DNA of 64,000 nt from CAVSRC01 sp963743015 (GCA_963743015.1 CAVUOD010000033.1:62001-126000), one strand, 5' to 3'. Positions 8,563 through 19,843 are shown, counted from the stretch's first letter. Notes: generated by a model not told the origin, from the sequence alone. Translations and numbers: made by a program.

Positions 8563-9507
8563 ATGATGCAGACGATCCTCGCCGGTATTGCAGCGGGCAT
8601 AGCCGCGGCGCTGTTGTTCCTGGCGCCGGTCAGCGGGACCGTGCTCGCCTTCCCGCTCTTCATCCTCACCGGACTGCCCATCGGCCTGGCCGGCCTCGGC
8701 TGGGGCACCGCTGCCGGTGCCGTCGCCGTCGTTGCCGGGGCGCTGGCGATCTTCGCCGCGCAGTCGGCCCTGGCGACGGCCGCGTTCCTGCTGCTGTTCG
8801 CCGCGCCGGTCTTCTGGGTCGCCCGGCTTGCCCTGCTGTCGCGTCCGCTTGCTGGTGCCGATGCGCCGCGCGAATGGTACCCGCTCGGCCGCCTGCTGGT
8901 GCATCTGGCCGCCGCGGTCGCCATCGGCGTGGTGCTGGTCGGTTTCCTCATCGGCTTCGGCGATCCGAGGATGACCGCGGAGATCACCCAGTCGCTGGTC
9001 ACCCTGTTCTCCGCCATGCAGACGGCGGGGACGCCGCCGACGGCCGCCGAACTGACGCCGTTCGTGCAGTTCTACCTGGCCATCATGCCCTTCTCGGTCA
9101 CCGCCATCCTGGTCTTCATCCTCACCTTCGACCTGTGGCTGGCCGGCGTGGTGGCACGCACCTCCGGTCGCCTGCAGCGGCCGCGCGAGAAGCTGTGGGG
9201 CGTGGAGTTGCCGAACCAGGTGCTCGTCGCGCTGGTCGGCGTCACCCTGCTCGCCTTCCTGCCGGGCGCCGCCGGCGAGGTCGCGCGGGTCTTCAGCGGC
9301 GCGCTTGCCGGCGCGGCGGCGTTGACCGGACTGGCGGTGATGCATGCCCTCACCGCCGGCCTTGGCGGTCGCACCGCGCTTCTCGTCGTTGTCTACGCAC
9401 TGATCGTGTTCTCCGGCCTGCCGCTCATCTTCTTCGCCGTACTGGCGGTCGCCGAAGCCGTGTTCCATCTCCGCGCCCGCCGCTTCAAGGGCGTACCGCC
9501 TCAGTGA
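8563..9507 (+). CDS. DUF2232 multi-pass membrane protein
   Basis: 314 aa, about eight hydrophobic helices with little hydrophilic sequence between them, ending in a short basic tail (LRARRFKGVPP). Its place between rpsR and rplI is conserved in alphaproteobacteria and identifies it as the DUF2232 (YybS-like) membrane protein. Function is unknown; no catalytic motif is visible. Confidence 0.85.
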   Translation: MMQTILAGIAAGIAAALLFLAPVSGTVLAFPLFILTGLPIGLAGLGWGTAAGAVAVVAGALAIFAAQSALATAAFLLLFAAPVFWVARLALLSRPLAGADAPREWYPLGRLLVHLAAAVAIGVVLVGFLIGFGDPRMTAEITQSLVTLFSAMQTAGTPPTAAELTPFVQFYLAIMPFSVTAILVFILTFDLWLAGVVARTSGRLQRPREKLWGVELPNQVLVALVGVTLLAFLPGAAGEVARVFSGALAGAAALTGLAVMHALTAGLGGRTALLVVVYALIVFSGLPLIFFAVLAVAEAVFHLRARRFKGVPPQ

Positions 9508-9536
9508 AACGAACCCCGTCAACGGAGTGAACTCAA

Positions 9537-10139
9537 ATGGACGTCATCCTGCTTGAACGCATCGCCCGGCTCGGCCAGATGGGCGACGTCGTGCGCGTGC
9601 GCGACGGCTATGCCCGCAACTTCCTGCTGCCGCAGGGCAAGGCGCTGCGCGCCAACGAGGACAACCGCAAGAAGTTCGAGTCCCAGCGCGTCCAGTTCGA
9701 AGCGCGCGACCTCGAGCGCCGCCAGGAGGCGGAGGCGGTCGCCGCCAAGATCGAAGGCCAGTCCTTCATCCTGATCCGCCAGGCGGGCGAAACCGGCCAT
9801 CTCTACGGCTCGGTGACCACGCGCGACCTCGCCGAGACGATGGATGCCGGCGGCTTCACCGTCAACCGCAGCCAGATCGCCCTCAACCAGCCGATCAAGA
9901 CCATCGGCATGCACACGGTGCTGATCGCCCTCCACCCGGAGGTCGACGCCCATATCATCGCCAATGTGGCGCGCAGCGAGGACGAGGCCGAGCGTCAGGC
10001 GCGCGGCGAGGACGTCACCGTGGCGGGCGCCGGCGAGGCGGACGAGGAAGAGGCCGCGACGCAGGGCGAAGAGACCGCCGCTGAGGGCGAAGAGACCGCC
10101 GGCGAAGCCGCCGCGACCGAAGAAACCGCAAAATCCTGA
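9537..10139 (+). CDS. rplI: 50S ribosomal protein L9
   Basis: 200 aa. The N-terminal domain (MDVILLERIARLGQMGDVV, then VRDGYARNFLLPQGKA) binds 23S rRNA, and the C-terminal domain ends near residue 150. A further ~50 residues are very acidic and rich in Glu/Ala/Gly repeats (EGEETA), an extension beyond bacterial L9 that is common in Rhizobiales. Transcribed with the S6/S18 genes. Confidence 0.96.
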   Translation: MDVILLERIARLGQMGDVVRVRDGYARNFLLPQGKALRANEDNRKKFESQRVQFEARDLERRQEAEAVAAKIEGQSFILIRQAGETGHLYGSVTTRDLAETMDAGGFTVNRSQIALNQPIKTIGMHTVLIALHPEVDAHIIANVARSEDEAERQARGEDVTVAGAGEADEEEAATQGEETAAEGEETAGEAAATEETAKS

Positions 10140-10184
10140 CGGTTCAGCAATGGGTTGAGACCAAACCCAAATCGGGACTATCAT

Positions 10185-10210
10185 CCGCCGGCGCTGCGGA
10201 GCGCCGGCGG
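10185..10210 (+). terminator. GC-rich hairpin downstream of rplI
   Basis: CCGCCGGCGC (10185-10194) and GCGCCGGCGG (10201-10210) form a perfect 10-bp stem with a six-base loop. No T-tract follows, so it is terminator-like rather than a textbook intrinsic terminator. Confidence 0.5.
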
Positions 10211-10255
10211 CAATCCGCGGCAGGGGAAGGCATGTGACTGCCGGGCGGGCACCCG

Positions 10256-11512
10256 ATGAATTCCACGCTGAAATCATATCTGACCAGGGCCATCCGCAAG
10301 GGATCGCTTGAGATCGTCGATTCCGAGGGCAAGAGCCATGCCTTCGGCGACGGACGGCCCGAAACGGTGCGCGTTCGCTTCACCAGCGCCGAGGCCGAAG
10401 CGGCGGTCATCCGCGATCCCGATCTCAAGCTCGGCGAGATGTTCTCCGACGGCAGCATGATCGTCGAACAGGGGTCGATCTTCGACTTCCTGATGATCAT
10501 CTTCCGCAATTCGCGCAATGCCCTGCCGCCGATGCGCATGATCGCCATCAGCGGCTGGCGCCTTGCCACCCGTCGTTTCCGGCAGATGAACACGCTCGGG
10601 CGGGCGAAGCAGAACATCCATTCGCACTACGACCTCGATGGCCGGCTCTATTCCCTCTTCCTCGATCCCGACCTGCAGTATTCCTGCGCCTACTGGGAAG
10701 ACGGCGTCACCAGCCTCGATGAGGCGCAGTTCGCCAAGAAGCGACACCTCGCCGCCAAGCTCGCCCTCGAGCCGGGCCAGCGGGTGCTCGACATCGGCTC
10801 GGGCTGGGGCGGCCTCGGCCTCTATCTCGCCGAGCATTGCGGCGTCGAAGTCGTCGGCGTGACGCTGTCGGAGGAACAGTACACCGTCTCCAACCGCCGC
10901 GCCGAGGAGCTCGGCCTCAAGGACAAGGCGAAGTTCCTGCTGCAGGACTACCGCAAGGTCGAGGGGCCGTTCGACCGCATCGTCTCGGTCGGCATGTTCG
11001 AGCATGTCGGCGTCGGCTTCTATCGCGCCTTCTTCAAGGCGTGCCGAAACCTGCTCGCCGAAAACGGGGCGATGGTGCTGCACTCCATCGGGCGCACCGA
11101 CGGGCCCGGCGACACCAGCATGTGGATCCAGCGCTACATCTTCCCCGGCGGCTATATCCCGGCCGTGTCCGAGGTGATTCCGGCGGTGGAGAAAGCGCAA
11201 CTCCACGTCACCGACATGGAGATCCTCAGGCTCCACTACGCCAAGACGCTCAGGGCGTGGCGCGAGCGCTTCCTCGCCCGTCGCGAGGAAGTGGCGGCGC
11301 TCTATGACGAACGCTTCTGCCGCATCTGGGAGTTCTATCTGGCCGCCTCGGAGGCCGCCTTCGAGACCGGACTGATGATGAACTTCCAGATCCAGCTCAC
11401 CAAGAACCAGATCGCCCTGCCGCTGACGCGCGACTACATGTTCAGGACCGAGGAAGCGCTGCGCGCCAGGGACAACGAGACGACGGTGCCGCTGAAGCTG
11501 GCGGGGGAATAG
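10256..11512 (+). CDS. cfa: Cyclopropane-fatty-acyl-phospholipid synthase family methyltransferase
   Basis: 418 aa. After an N-terminal lipid-binding domain comes the SAM-binding motif VLDIGSGWGGLGLYLAE (about residue 178) and the family signatures GVTLSEEQ, SVGMFEHVG and RYIFPGGYIP. It transfers a methylene from SAM to cis double bonds of membrane phospholipid acyl chains, usually in stationary phase or stress. It is a single transcription unit convergent with the yeiH-like gene. Confidence 0.92.
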   Translation: MNSTLKSYLTRAIRKGSLEIVDSEGKSHAFGDGRPETVRVRFTSAEAEAAVIRDPDLKLGEMFSDGSMIVEQGSIFDFLMIIFRNSRNALPPMRMIAISGWRLATRRFRQMNTLGRAKQNIHSHYDLDGRLYSLFLDPDLQYSCAYWEDGVTSLDEAQFAKKRHLAAKLALEPGQRVLDIGSGWGGLGLYLAEHCGVEVVGVTLSEEQYTVSNRRAEELGLKDKAKFLLQDYRKVEGPFDRIVSVGMFEHVGVGFYRAFFKACRNLLAENGAMVLHSIGRTDGPGDTSMWIQRYIFPGGYIPAVSEVIPAVEKAQLHVTDMEILRLHYAKTLRAWRERFLARREEVAALYDERFCRIWEFYLAASEAAFETGLMMNFQIQLTKNQIALPLTRDYMFRTEEALRARDNETTVPLKLAGE

Positions 11513-11516
11513 CCGC

Positions 11517-11537
11517 CTCGCCTCATGCTCAGGCGAG
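11517..11537. terminator. Short hairpin between convergent cfa and yeiH-like genes
   Basis: CTCGCCT (11517-11523) and AGGCGAG (11531-11537) form a seven-bp stem. It overlaps the end of the yeiH-like frame and has no clear T-tract on either strand, so the assignment is tentative. Confidence 0.35.
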
Positions 11538-12548
11538 ATGCAGCGACCAGATCAGCGCCACGCTGATCGCGCCGAGCACCAGCAGCGACAGGACGACGGC
11601 GGCGGTCACCCGCCCACCGGCACGGGCGACGCTGCGCACGTCGACGCCGAGGCCGAGTGCGGCCATCGAGATGATGGTCAGCCAGGTCGCCACGCTGGCG
11701 GTCGGTCCGAGCACGACTGCCGGAATGACGTTCGCCGAGCGCAGCATCATCAGCGCCAGGAAACCGACGACGAAGAGCGGCACCATCTGGCCCAGACTCG
11801 GCCGGCGCCCGTCGTCCTGCTTGCGTCCGAGCGACAGCGCGATCACCACCGGCCCGAGCATGAGCACGCGGACGAGCTTGACCAGCGTGCCGACATGGAC
11901 GCTGAGGGTGGCGACCGGCGCCGTGGCGGCGATCACCTGCGGCACGGCATAGACGGTGAGCCCCGCCAGAACGCCGTACTGCGTCTCGGAGAGATGGAGC
12001 AGCGGCACCAGCAGCGGCAGGAGCAGCACGACCACGACGCCGAGCACCGCGGTGAAGGCGATCGAGGCGGCAACGTCGCCGGCGGTTGCACCGATCACCG
12101 GAGCCGCGGCGACGATCGCCGAGTTGCCGCAGATGGAATTGCCGCAGGCGACCAGCGTCGCCAGCTTGTGTTCCAGCCCCAGCGCCCGGCCGATGCCGTA
12201 GCTGATGGTGATGGCGGCCACGACCACGCCGACGATGCCGAAGAGCAGCGAGGGGCCCGCAGCCATCACAGCCCGGGCGCTGACCGAGGCGCCGAGCAGG
12301 ACGACGGCGATCTCGAGCAGCGTTTTCGCCGAGAAGCGGATGCCGAGGCTGAAGCGGTCGTCCGGCCTGAGGGTCGAGCGCACGGCCGTGCCGATCAGGA
12401 TGGCGAGCACCAAGCTCTCGAGCCAGGCCCGGCCGAACAGGCGGGCCTCGACCGCCTGGAGGCCAACGGCGGCCAAGGTGACGGCGATGCTCAAAAGGGT
12501 TCCGGGCACGAGGGGAAGGAGGCGCGCGGCGAATCGCGTGGCGGGCAT
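11529..12548 (-). CDS. YeiH-family putative sulfate exporter
   Basis: 339 aa with about ten membrane helices. Family motifs include LVACGNSICGNSAIVAAAPVIGA in the middle and AALGLGVDVRSVARAGG near the C-terminus. The nearest described relatives (UPF0324/YeiH) are proposed sulfonate or sulfate exporters, but direct evidence is limited. I chose ATG 12548 because a GGAG sequence sits about seven bases upstream; an upstream TTG at 12560 is less likely. It is divergent from a LysR regulator, the arrangement seen for yeiH/yeiE in enterics, which suggests the regulator controls it. Confidence 0.85.
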   Translation of the reverse strand: MPATRFAARLLPLVPGTLLSIAVTLAAVGLQAVEARLFGRAWLESLVLAILIGTAVRSTLRPDDRFSLGIRFSAKTLLEIAVVLLGASVSARAVMAAGPSLLFGIVGVVVAAITISYGIGRALGLEHKLATLVACGNSICGNSAIVAAAPVIGATAGDVAASIAFTAVLGVVVVLLLPLLVPLLHLSETQYGVLAGLTVYAVPQVIAATAPVATLSVHVGTLVKLVRVLMLGPVVIALSLGRKQDDGRRPSLGQMVPLFVVGFLALMMLRSANVIPAVVLGPTASVATWLTIISMAALGLGVDVRSVARAGGRVTAAVVLSLLVLGAISVALIWSLHLA

Positions 12549-12620
12549 GGGCAGCTCCAAATCGAAGGAAGCGGCAAGATCGCCCGGCGCGTCTGTTCAA
12601 TCCATCTCAAAGAATGCTAT

Positions 12621-12647
12621 GTTTCATTCGCCTACATCGAATGAAAC
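12621..12647. promoter_or_regulatory. Perfect inverted repeat, probable LysR-type operator
   Basis: GTTTCATTCG (12621-12630) and CGAATGAAAC (12638-12647) are exact reverse complements separated by seven bases. The repeat contains a T-N11-A core and lies in the divergent intergenic region, ending one base before the LysR start codon at 12649. This is where a LysR protein would bind to control itself and the yeiH-like gene. Confidence 0.7.
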
Positions 12648-12648
12648 C

Positions 12649-13533
12649 ATGACCCTCGACCAGCTCCGCATCTTCGTCGCCGTCGCCGAACGCGAACACC
12701 TCACCCAGGCCGCCGCGGCGCTCAACCTGACGCCGTCGGCGGCCAGCTCGGCCATCCGTGTGCTCGAGGAGCGCTACGGCGCCGCCCTCTTCCACCGGGT
12801 CGGCCGCCGCATCGAGATCACCCAGGCCGGCCGCATCTTCCTCGACGAGGCGCGGGCGACCCTGGCGCGGGCCGAGGCCGCAGAGCTGGTCCTGTCGGAA
12901 CTGGGCGGCCTCAGCCGCGGCTCGCTCGCCGTGCAGGCCAGCCAGACCATCGCCAGCTACTGGCTGCCGGCCTATGTCGTGCGCTTCCATGAAGCCCATC
13001 CCGGCATCGACCTGCACCTGTCGGTCGGCAATACCGAGACGGTCACCAGAGCGGTCATCGACGGCAGCGCCGAACTGGGGCTGGTGGAAGGCGCCATCGA
13101 CGCACCGGCCCTGTCGGCGACGACGGTCGCCCGCGATCGCGTCATCGTGGTGGTGGCGCCGGATCACCCCTGGGCCGGCCGGCGAGACCTGCCGGCGGAA
13201 GAGATCCTCGCCATGTCGTGGGTCCTGCGCGAGCCGGGCTCGGGCACGCGCTCGGCCTTCGAGACGGCGCTCGCCCAGATCGGCATCGACCCGGCGGCGC
13301 TCTCAATCGCGCTGGAACTGCCGTCCAACGAGGCGGTCCGCTCGGCGGTGGAGCTCGGTGGCGGCGCAACGGTGGTGTCGGAGCTGGTGGTCGCCGCCTA
13401 TCTTGCCGCCGGACGGCTGGTGCATGTGCCCTTCGCGATTCCCCCGCGCGCCTTCCTGCTGCTGCGCCACAAGGAGCGCTACCGCACCAAGGCGAGCCTC
13501 GCCTTTGCGGCGATGCTGCTCGACGGGACCTGA
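12649..13533 (+). CDS. LysR-family transcriptional regulator (YeiE/CysB-like)
   Basis: 294 aa. The N-terminal winged helix (MTLDQLRIFVAVAEREHLTQ, then AASSAIRVLEERYGAALFHR) is followed by a periplasmic-binding-like effector domain from about residue 90. The ATG at 12649 matches the conserved LysR N-terminus. Divergent from the yeiH-like transporter with a palindrome between them, so it is probably that gene's activator. The co-inducer is unknown. Confidence 0.9.
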   Translation: MTLDQLRIFVAVAEREHLTQAAAALNLTPSAASSAIRVLEERYGAALFHRVGRRIEITQAGRIFLDEARATLARAEAAELVLSELGGLSRGSLAVQASQTIASYWLPAYVVRFHEAHPGIDLHLSVGNTETVTRAVIDGSAELGLVEGAIDAPALSATTVARDRVIVVVAPDHPWAGRRDLPAEEILAMSWVLREPGSGTRSAFETALAQIGIDPAALSIALELPSNEAVRSAVELGGGATVVSELVVAAYLAAGRLVHVPFAIPPRAFLLLRHKERYRTKASLAFAAMLLDGT

Positions 13534-13568
13534 TCGGCGGGCACCATGCCGGCGGCCGGGGTGCGGCT

Positions 13569-15290
13569 TCAGGCGGTCATCCGGGGCCTCTGCCCCTCGA
13601 TCCATCCGAGAAAGCCGGTGGACGGCGCCGGCCGATGGAGATGGAACCCCTGCCCGATGGTGCATCCTTGTTCGCGCAGCAGAGCCAATGCCCGGCGGTC
13701 CTCGATCCCTTCGGCGACGGTTTCAAGGCCGAGCGCCTTGGCCAGGCCCAGGATCGTCCGCACGATCTCCTGATCGTTGACGTCATGGGCGAGCCGTCTC
13801 ACGAAACTCTGGTCGATCTTGATGCCGCAGACCGGCAAATTCTTGAGGTAGGCGAGCGAGGAATGCCCGGTTCCGAAATCGTCGATCAGGACCCGGTATC
13901 CGTGCGCGCGCAGATTTGAGACGAGTTGCGCGCAATACGCGAAATCGTCCATGACTGCGCTTTCGGTGATCTCAAGCTCGACACATCGCGGATCGATGCC
14001 GTAGCGGGACACTGTCTCGTCCAGAGTCCGGAACAACGAGCGATCACGCAGATTGCGGACCGACAGATTGATCGCAACGCTCAAGCTGTGCCCACGCGCC
14101 TTCCACGCCGCCAGGTCGGACAGTGCTGCGTTGATGACCCAGTGCGTCAGGTTGTTGATGAGGACGGTTTCCTCCGCCTGGGGAATGAAGTCGCGGGGCA
14201 TGATCAGGCCGCGTCCGGGATGCTGCCAGCGCAGCAGCGCCTCGGTGCCGCGTATCTCGCCGGTCGCCAGCGTCATCTGCGCCTGGTGCCATATGACGAA
14301 TTCGTTCTGGGCGAGCGCAGCGGGGATTCGTCCAAGCAGAATGAGGTTGTGGCGGCTGGTACAGTCCGTCTCGCTTTCGTACAGATAGAAGGGACGCATG
14401 CGGGTCGTGGCCGTGTGCATCGCGATGGATGCCTTCTGCAGCAGTTCCTCGGCCGTTCGCGCATGCGTCGCGTACTCCGCCGCGCCAACCGCAAAATCGA
14501 CGTGGATCGGCACGCCGTCGATCACGTACGGCGGACGAACGCGCGCCTCGAACTCGCCGAGTGCGTGCTGCAATTCAGCGTTGCTTCGGAATGCCGCCGC
14601 GAGGCGGTCCGGCTGGATCACCGCCATCGGCACTTCCGGCGAGAGCACAGAGCGGCTGCGCGCACAGATCTGCTTGAGCAGCTCTTCGGCAAACCCAGAA
14701 CCGAAGGTGTTCTGGATGTCGAGGAAATTGTTCAGCTGGATGACGATCAGAAAGAGCTGGGCGCCATCGCCCTCCTGCCCGACCATCCGCTGCAGGGCAT
14801 TCAGCAGGCCCGTGCGATCGAGCAGGCCGGTCCTCGCGTCATGCTCGTTCAACCAGTCGAGGATCGCTAGCTGCCGGCGCAGCATATCGACGCCAATGCC
14901 GACGAAGCCGCCGATCAGACAGAAGAAGGCGGTGCGGTAGAGCCAGTTTCCAAGCTCCTGGGGCTCGCCGGTGATACCATCGAGCGGCATGTAGGGACCG
15001 ATCAGCAGACCGGCGACTGCACCCGCCACGACGCCGCCCGGCGTACCGAAGACCAGCGCGGCAAAGAGTATCGGCAAATAAAGTATGTGCAGCGTGGCGT
15101 ATTTCACGCCGCCGGTGGCATACACGAACCATGCGCTTGCGAGCAGGCCGAGCACGACCACGACGATTGCCAAAATCTTTGACCGCCGTGTCGGCGCACC
15201 GAATGAGCCGAGGATGCGCTCAGGTCGATTCTGGAGCCATTCGCGCACGCGATAACCCCTCTTATGCCTTGGAGGACTCCACTCCGACAC
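13569..15290 (-). CDS. Membrane-bound c-di-GMP phosphodiesterase, degenerate GGDEF plus EAL
   Basis: 573 aa, GTG start. Three or four helices between about residues 38 and 135 form a membrane sensor module. The following GGDEF domain lacks the signature motif (QPDRLAAAF occupies that place), so it cannot be a cyclase. The EAL domain looks active: TEALLRW, AINLSVRNL, ELEITESAV, IDDFGTGHSS, KIDQSFV and AEGIE are all present. Predicted role: hydrolysis of c-di-GMP in response to a membrane or periplasmic signal. It sits next to clpS and a second c-di-GMP protein. Confidence 0.88.
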   Translation of the reverse strand: MSEWSPPRHKRGYRVREWLQNRPERILGSFGAPTRRSKILAIVVVVLGLLASAWFVYATGGVKYATLHILYLPILFAALVFGTPGGVVAGAVAGLLIGPYMPLDGITGEPQELGNWLYRTAFFCLIGGFVGIGVDMLRRQLAILDWLNEHDARTGLLDRTGLLNALQRMVGQEGDGAQLFLIVIQLNNFLDIQNTFGSGFAEELLKQICARSRSVLSPEVPMAVIQPDRLAAAFRSNAELQHALGEFEARVRPPYVIDGVPIHVDFAVGAAEYATHARTAEELLQKASIAMHTATTRMRPFYLYESETDCTSRHNLILLGRIPAALAQNEFVIWHQAQMTLATGEIRGTEALLRWQHPGRGLIMPRDFIPQAEETVLINNLTHWVINAALSDLAAWKARGHSLSVAINLSVRNLRDRSLFRTLDETVSRYGIDPRCVELEITESAVMDDFAYCAQLVSNLRAHGYRVLIDDFGTGHSSLAYLKNLPVCGIKIDQSFVRRLAHDVNDQEIVRTILGLAKALGLETVAEGIEDRRALALLREQGCTIGQGFHLHRPAPSTGFLGWIEGQRPRMTA

Positions 15291-15397
15291 GCTTCTGGCA
15301 CGTCAAGCTTGTCGGGCAAGTTGGGCGCAATTCCTTACCAATTCGATAAATCAATGGGTTACGGCCCGCTGAGCGGCCGCGCGTGGCCGCAGGCGCC

Positions 15398-15709
15398 CTA
15401 TTCCTCCGGCTCGGTCGTGAACTGGAGCGGGTAGCCGGCGCTCTTGCCCGCCTCGGTGCCTTCGGTCGCCTTGGTCTCGGCGATGTCCTTGGTATAGACC
15501 GCGACCACGCACACTCCCTTGCGGTGGGCGGTGATCATCACGCGATAGGCCTGGTCCTCGCTGATGCGGAACACCGCCTTCAGCACGGCGACCACGAAGT
15601 CGCGCGGCGTGTAGTCGTCATTGACCAGAATGACCTTGTGCAGGCGCGGCCGCTCGATCTTCGTCTTCGGCTTCACCCGCGGCTTGGTCAGGGTTTTATC
15701 GTCGCTCAT
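15398..15709 (-). CDS. clpS: ATP-dependent Clp protease adaptor ClpS
   Basis: 103 aa. The N-degron-binding core is intact: LHKVILVNDDYTPRDFVV at about residues 25-42, then the helix containing HRKGVCVVAVYTKDIAETK. ClpS delivers N-end-rule substrates to ClpAP. clpA, often adjacent, is not within this window on either side; instead two c-di-GMP enzymes flank it. Confidence 0.95.
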   Translation of the reverse strand: MSDDKTLTKPRVKPKTKIERPRLHKVILVNDDYTPRDFVVAVLKAVFRISEDQAYRVMITAHRKGVCVVAVYTKDIAETKATEGTEAGKSAGYPLQFTTEPEE

Positions 15710-15845
15710 CGGCGGTCCCCCTGCTGCCGATCAGAGATTCAAGAAACTGCGCTTTGCCCCGCGGCAATATCCGCCACATCCCTGGCGTCGCGCTGCCTCA
15801 ACGAGGCAACTATGCCTGATCTGCCGCGTGGCAAGAGGCGGACCG

Positions 15846-17552
15846 TCAGGCGGCATCCTGTTTGCCGGACTTGCCGCCCTGCTTTGCCAGCAACGGGCCG
15901 ATCTTCTCGGAAGGCAACGGCGGCGACAGCAGGAAACCCTGCAGGCTGGAGCAGCCCGCATCGATGAGGAAGCGGCGCTGGGCGTGGGTCTCGACGCCCT
16001 CCGCCACCACCTTGAGGTCGAGTATCCGGGCGAGATGAACGATCGCCTGGATGATCGGGGCCGATTCCGACGACTGGCCGAGATGGCTGACAAAGGACTG
16101 GTCGATCTTCACGCTGTCGACCTTCAGGTTCTGCAAATGGCTCAGGCTCGAATAGCCGGTGCCGAAATCGTCGAGTGCAATGCGGAATCCCGCATCACGC
16201 AGTGCATTCAGGCTGGCATGGGCAATGCCGTCCGGGCCGAGCAACGTCGATTCGGTGATCTCCAGTTCCATGCGCGCCGGCGGGACGCCGTGGGCGGCCA
16301 GCTTGCGCATGATGTGCAGGGGAAGATCGGGATCGCGCAGCTGCACCGCGGAGATGTTGACCGCGATCGTCACGCCCGGCCAGTCGGAGAGTGCGGCGCA
16401 GGCCTTGTCGAGCACGAAGTCGCCGAGGGCTGCGATGAGACCGGTCTCCTCCGCGATCGGCACGAAAGCGGGCGGCAGGAGGGGGCCGCGCTGGGGATGG
16501 TTCCAGCGCACCAGAGCCTCGAGGCTGGTGATCGTTTCGCCCGAATAGAGTGGTTGGTAGTAGACATCGAGGCCGTTGCCGGTCGCGATGGCCTGGCGCA
16601 GGTCGGTCTCGAGCGCAACACGCGCGATGCGGCCCTCGTCCATCGAAACGTCGTAGATCCGGCAACAATTGCGCCCCGCCGCCTTGGCGCTGTAGAGCGC
16701 AACATCGGCCTTGCGCAGCAGCTCGCTGCGGCCGGTCTGGCCGACAATCTCCGAGACGACGCCGATCGAGGCGCTGACATGGGCGGTGACGCCGGCGACG
16801 ATGAACGGCTCCCGGGCCGCATCGAGAATGCGTCGGCAGAGGCCGTCGAGGCCATCGGCGGGCTCGATGCCGTGCAGCACGATGGCAAACTCGTCGCCGC
16901 CAAGGCGTGCGACGGTATCGCTGGTGGAGGCCAAAGCGGCGATCCGCCTGGCGAACTGGCGGATCAACTCGTCACCGGCGGCGTGGCCATAGGCGTCGTT
17001 GACCTGCTTGAACCGGTCGAGATCCATGATGAGCGCACTGCACCGTCTTTCGCTCATGGCCGGATCGGCGAAGGTGCTGTCGAGGCGCTCGCTCAGGAGG
17101 ATGCGATTGGCGAGGCCGCTCAGCATGTCGTGGTGGGCCAGGTAGCGGCTGTGCGCCTCGGCCTCGCGGAAGGCGGTGATGTCGGTGATGACCGCGACCA
17201 GCAAAGCGATCCCGTCGACATGGATCAGGCGTTTGCGGGTGACGATCGTCCGCGTCGCTCCGGTACGGTCGGTCAGCACCTCCTCGTTCTCATTCTCTTC
17301 GCCCGTGGCGAAGACGAGATCGTCCTTTTCCCAGAAGACGTCGGCCTGCTCGCGCTCCAGAAAGTCATGGTCCGACTTGCCGATGAGGTCGTCGCGCGGG
17401 TGGCCCATGAATTCGCACAGCGCCTGGTTCACGAGCACCCAGCGATGTTCGCGATCCTTGACGAAGACGGGAGTGGCCAGAACGTCGATGATCGATTGCA
17501 GCGCTTCGACGCTGTCGATCGCTTCGGCGGGGGTCTTGGGACGTTGGGGCAT
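15846..17552 (-). CDS. PAS-GGDEF-EAL protein (dual c-di-GMP domains)
   Basis: 568 aa, no membrane helices. A PAS domain (about residues 10-130; PVFVKDREHRWVLVNQALCE) is followed by an intact GGDEF (ARLGGDEFAIVL, about 207-218) and an intact EAL domain (SLEALVRWNHP, ELEITESTLL, LDDFGTGYSS, KIDQSFV, AEGVET). Both cyclase and phosphodiesterase activities are therefore possible; such bifunctional proteins are usually biased to one by their sensor domain. Probably cytoplasmic and responsive to a small ligand or redox signal through PAS. Confidence 0.9.
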   Translation of the reverse strand: MPQRPKTPAEAIDSVEALQSIIDVLATPVFVKDREHRWVLVNQALCEFMGHPRDDLIGKSDHDFLEREQADVFWEKDDLVFATGEENENEEVLTDRTGATRTIVTRKRLIHVDGIALLVAVITDITAFREAEAHSRYLAHHDMLSGLANRILLSERLDSTFADPAMSERRCSALIMDLDRFKQVNDAYGHAAGDELIRQFARRIAALASTSDTVARLGGDEFAIVLHGIEPADGLDGLCRRILDAAREPFIVAGVTAHVSASIGVVSEIVGQTGRSELLRKADVALYSAKAAGRNCCRIYDVSMDEGRIARVALETDLRQAIATGNGLDVYYQPLYSGETITSLEALVRWNHPQRGPLLPPAFVPIAEETGLIAALGDFVLDKACAALSDWPGVTIAVNISAVQLRDPDLPLHIMRKLAAHGVPPARMELEITESTLLGPDGIAHASLNALRDAGFRIALDDFGTGYSSLSHLQNLKVDSVKIDQSFVSHLGQSSESAPIIQAIVHLARILDLKVVAEGVETHAQRRFLIDAGCSSLQGFLLSPPLPSEKIGPLLAKQGGKSGKQDAA

Positions 17553-17869
17553 GGTCGTTGGCGCTTTCCTGACAAGCTCCAGTTACTCCTCAATCCCTTT
17601 CGATATTTTAATCCCCTGTCAAAAATGCGAGGGGTTGAGCCGCGTCAGATGCGTGACCGGGCCGCTGGAATCGCCCGTTTGAAGGGCCTGTCCGCGTCAC
17701 GACGGCGTCACCGAAACCTGCCAGAGAACCGTCCCGTGTCCGGCAATTTCGGCTTTGAAACCTGCCGAAGACGGGCGCAAAGTCATGCCAGACGCGCCGC
17801 CCGGCCGTGAGCGCCTTTCTCAAGCGCCGGCGCCGACAGCCCGTCTTCCATTTCGAGGAGGCTCCTTTG
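17553..17869. other. Divergent intergenic region, 317 bases
   Basis: This lies between the PAS-GGDEF-EAL gene and cpdB, which are transcribed away from each other, so it must hold both promoters. I see no convincing gene, repeat or RNA fold in it. The SD sequence of cpdB (GAGGAGG, 17855-17861) is at its right end. Confidence 0.5.

Positions 17870-19843
<1,974 letters not shown>

Noticed and set aside
11538..13533. Plus-strand frames extending upstream of the LysR regulator as a long fusion
   Set aside because: The upstream part is a shadow of the yeiH-like gene; the LysR N-terminus starts normally at 12649.
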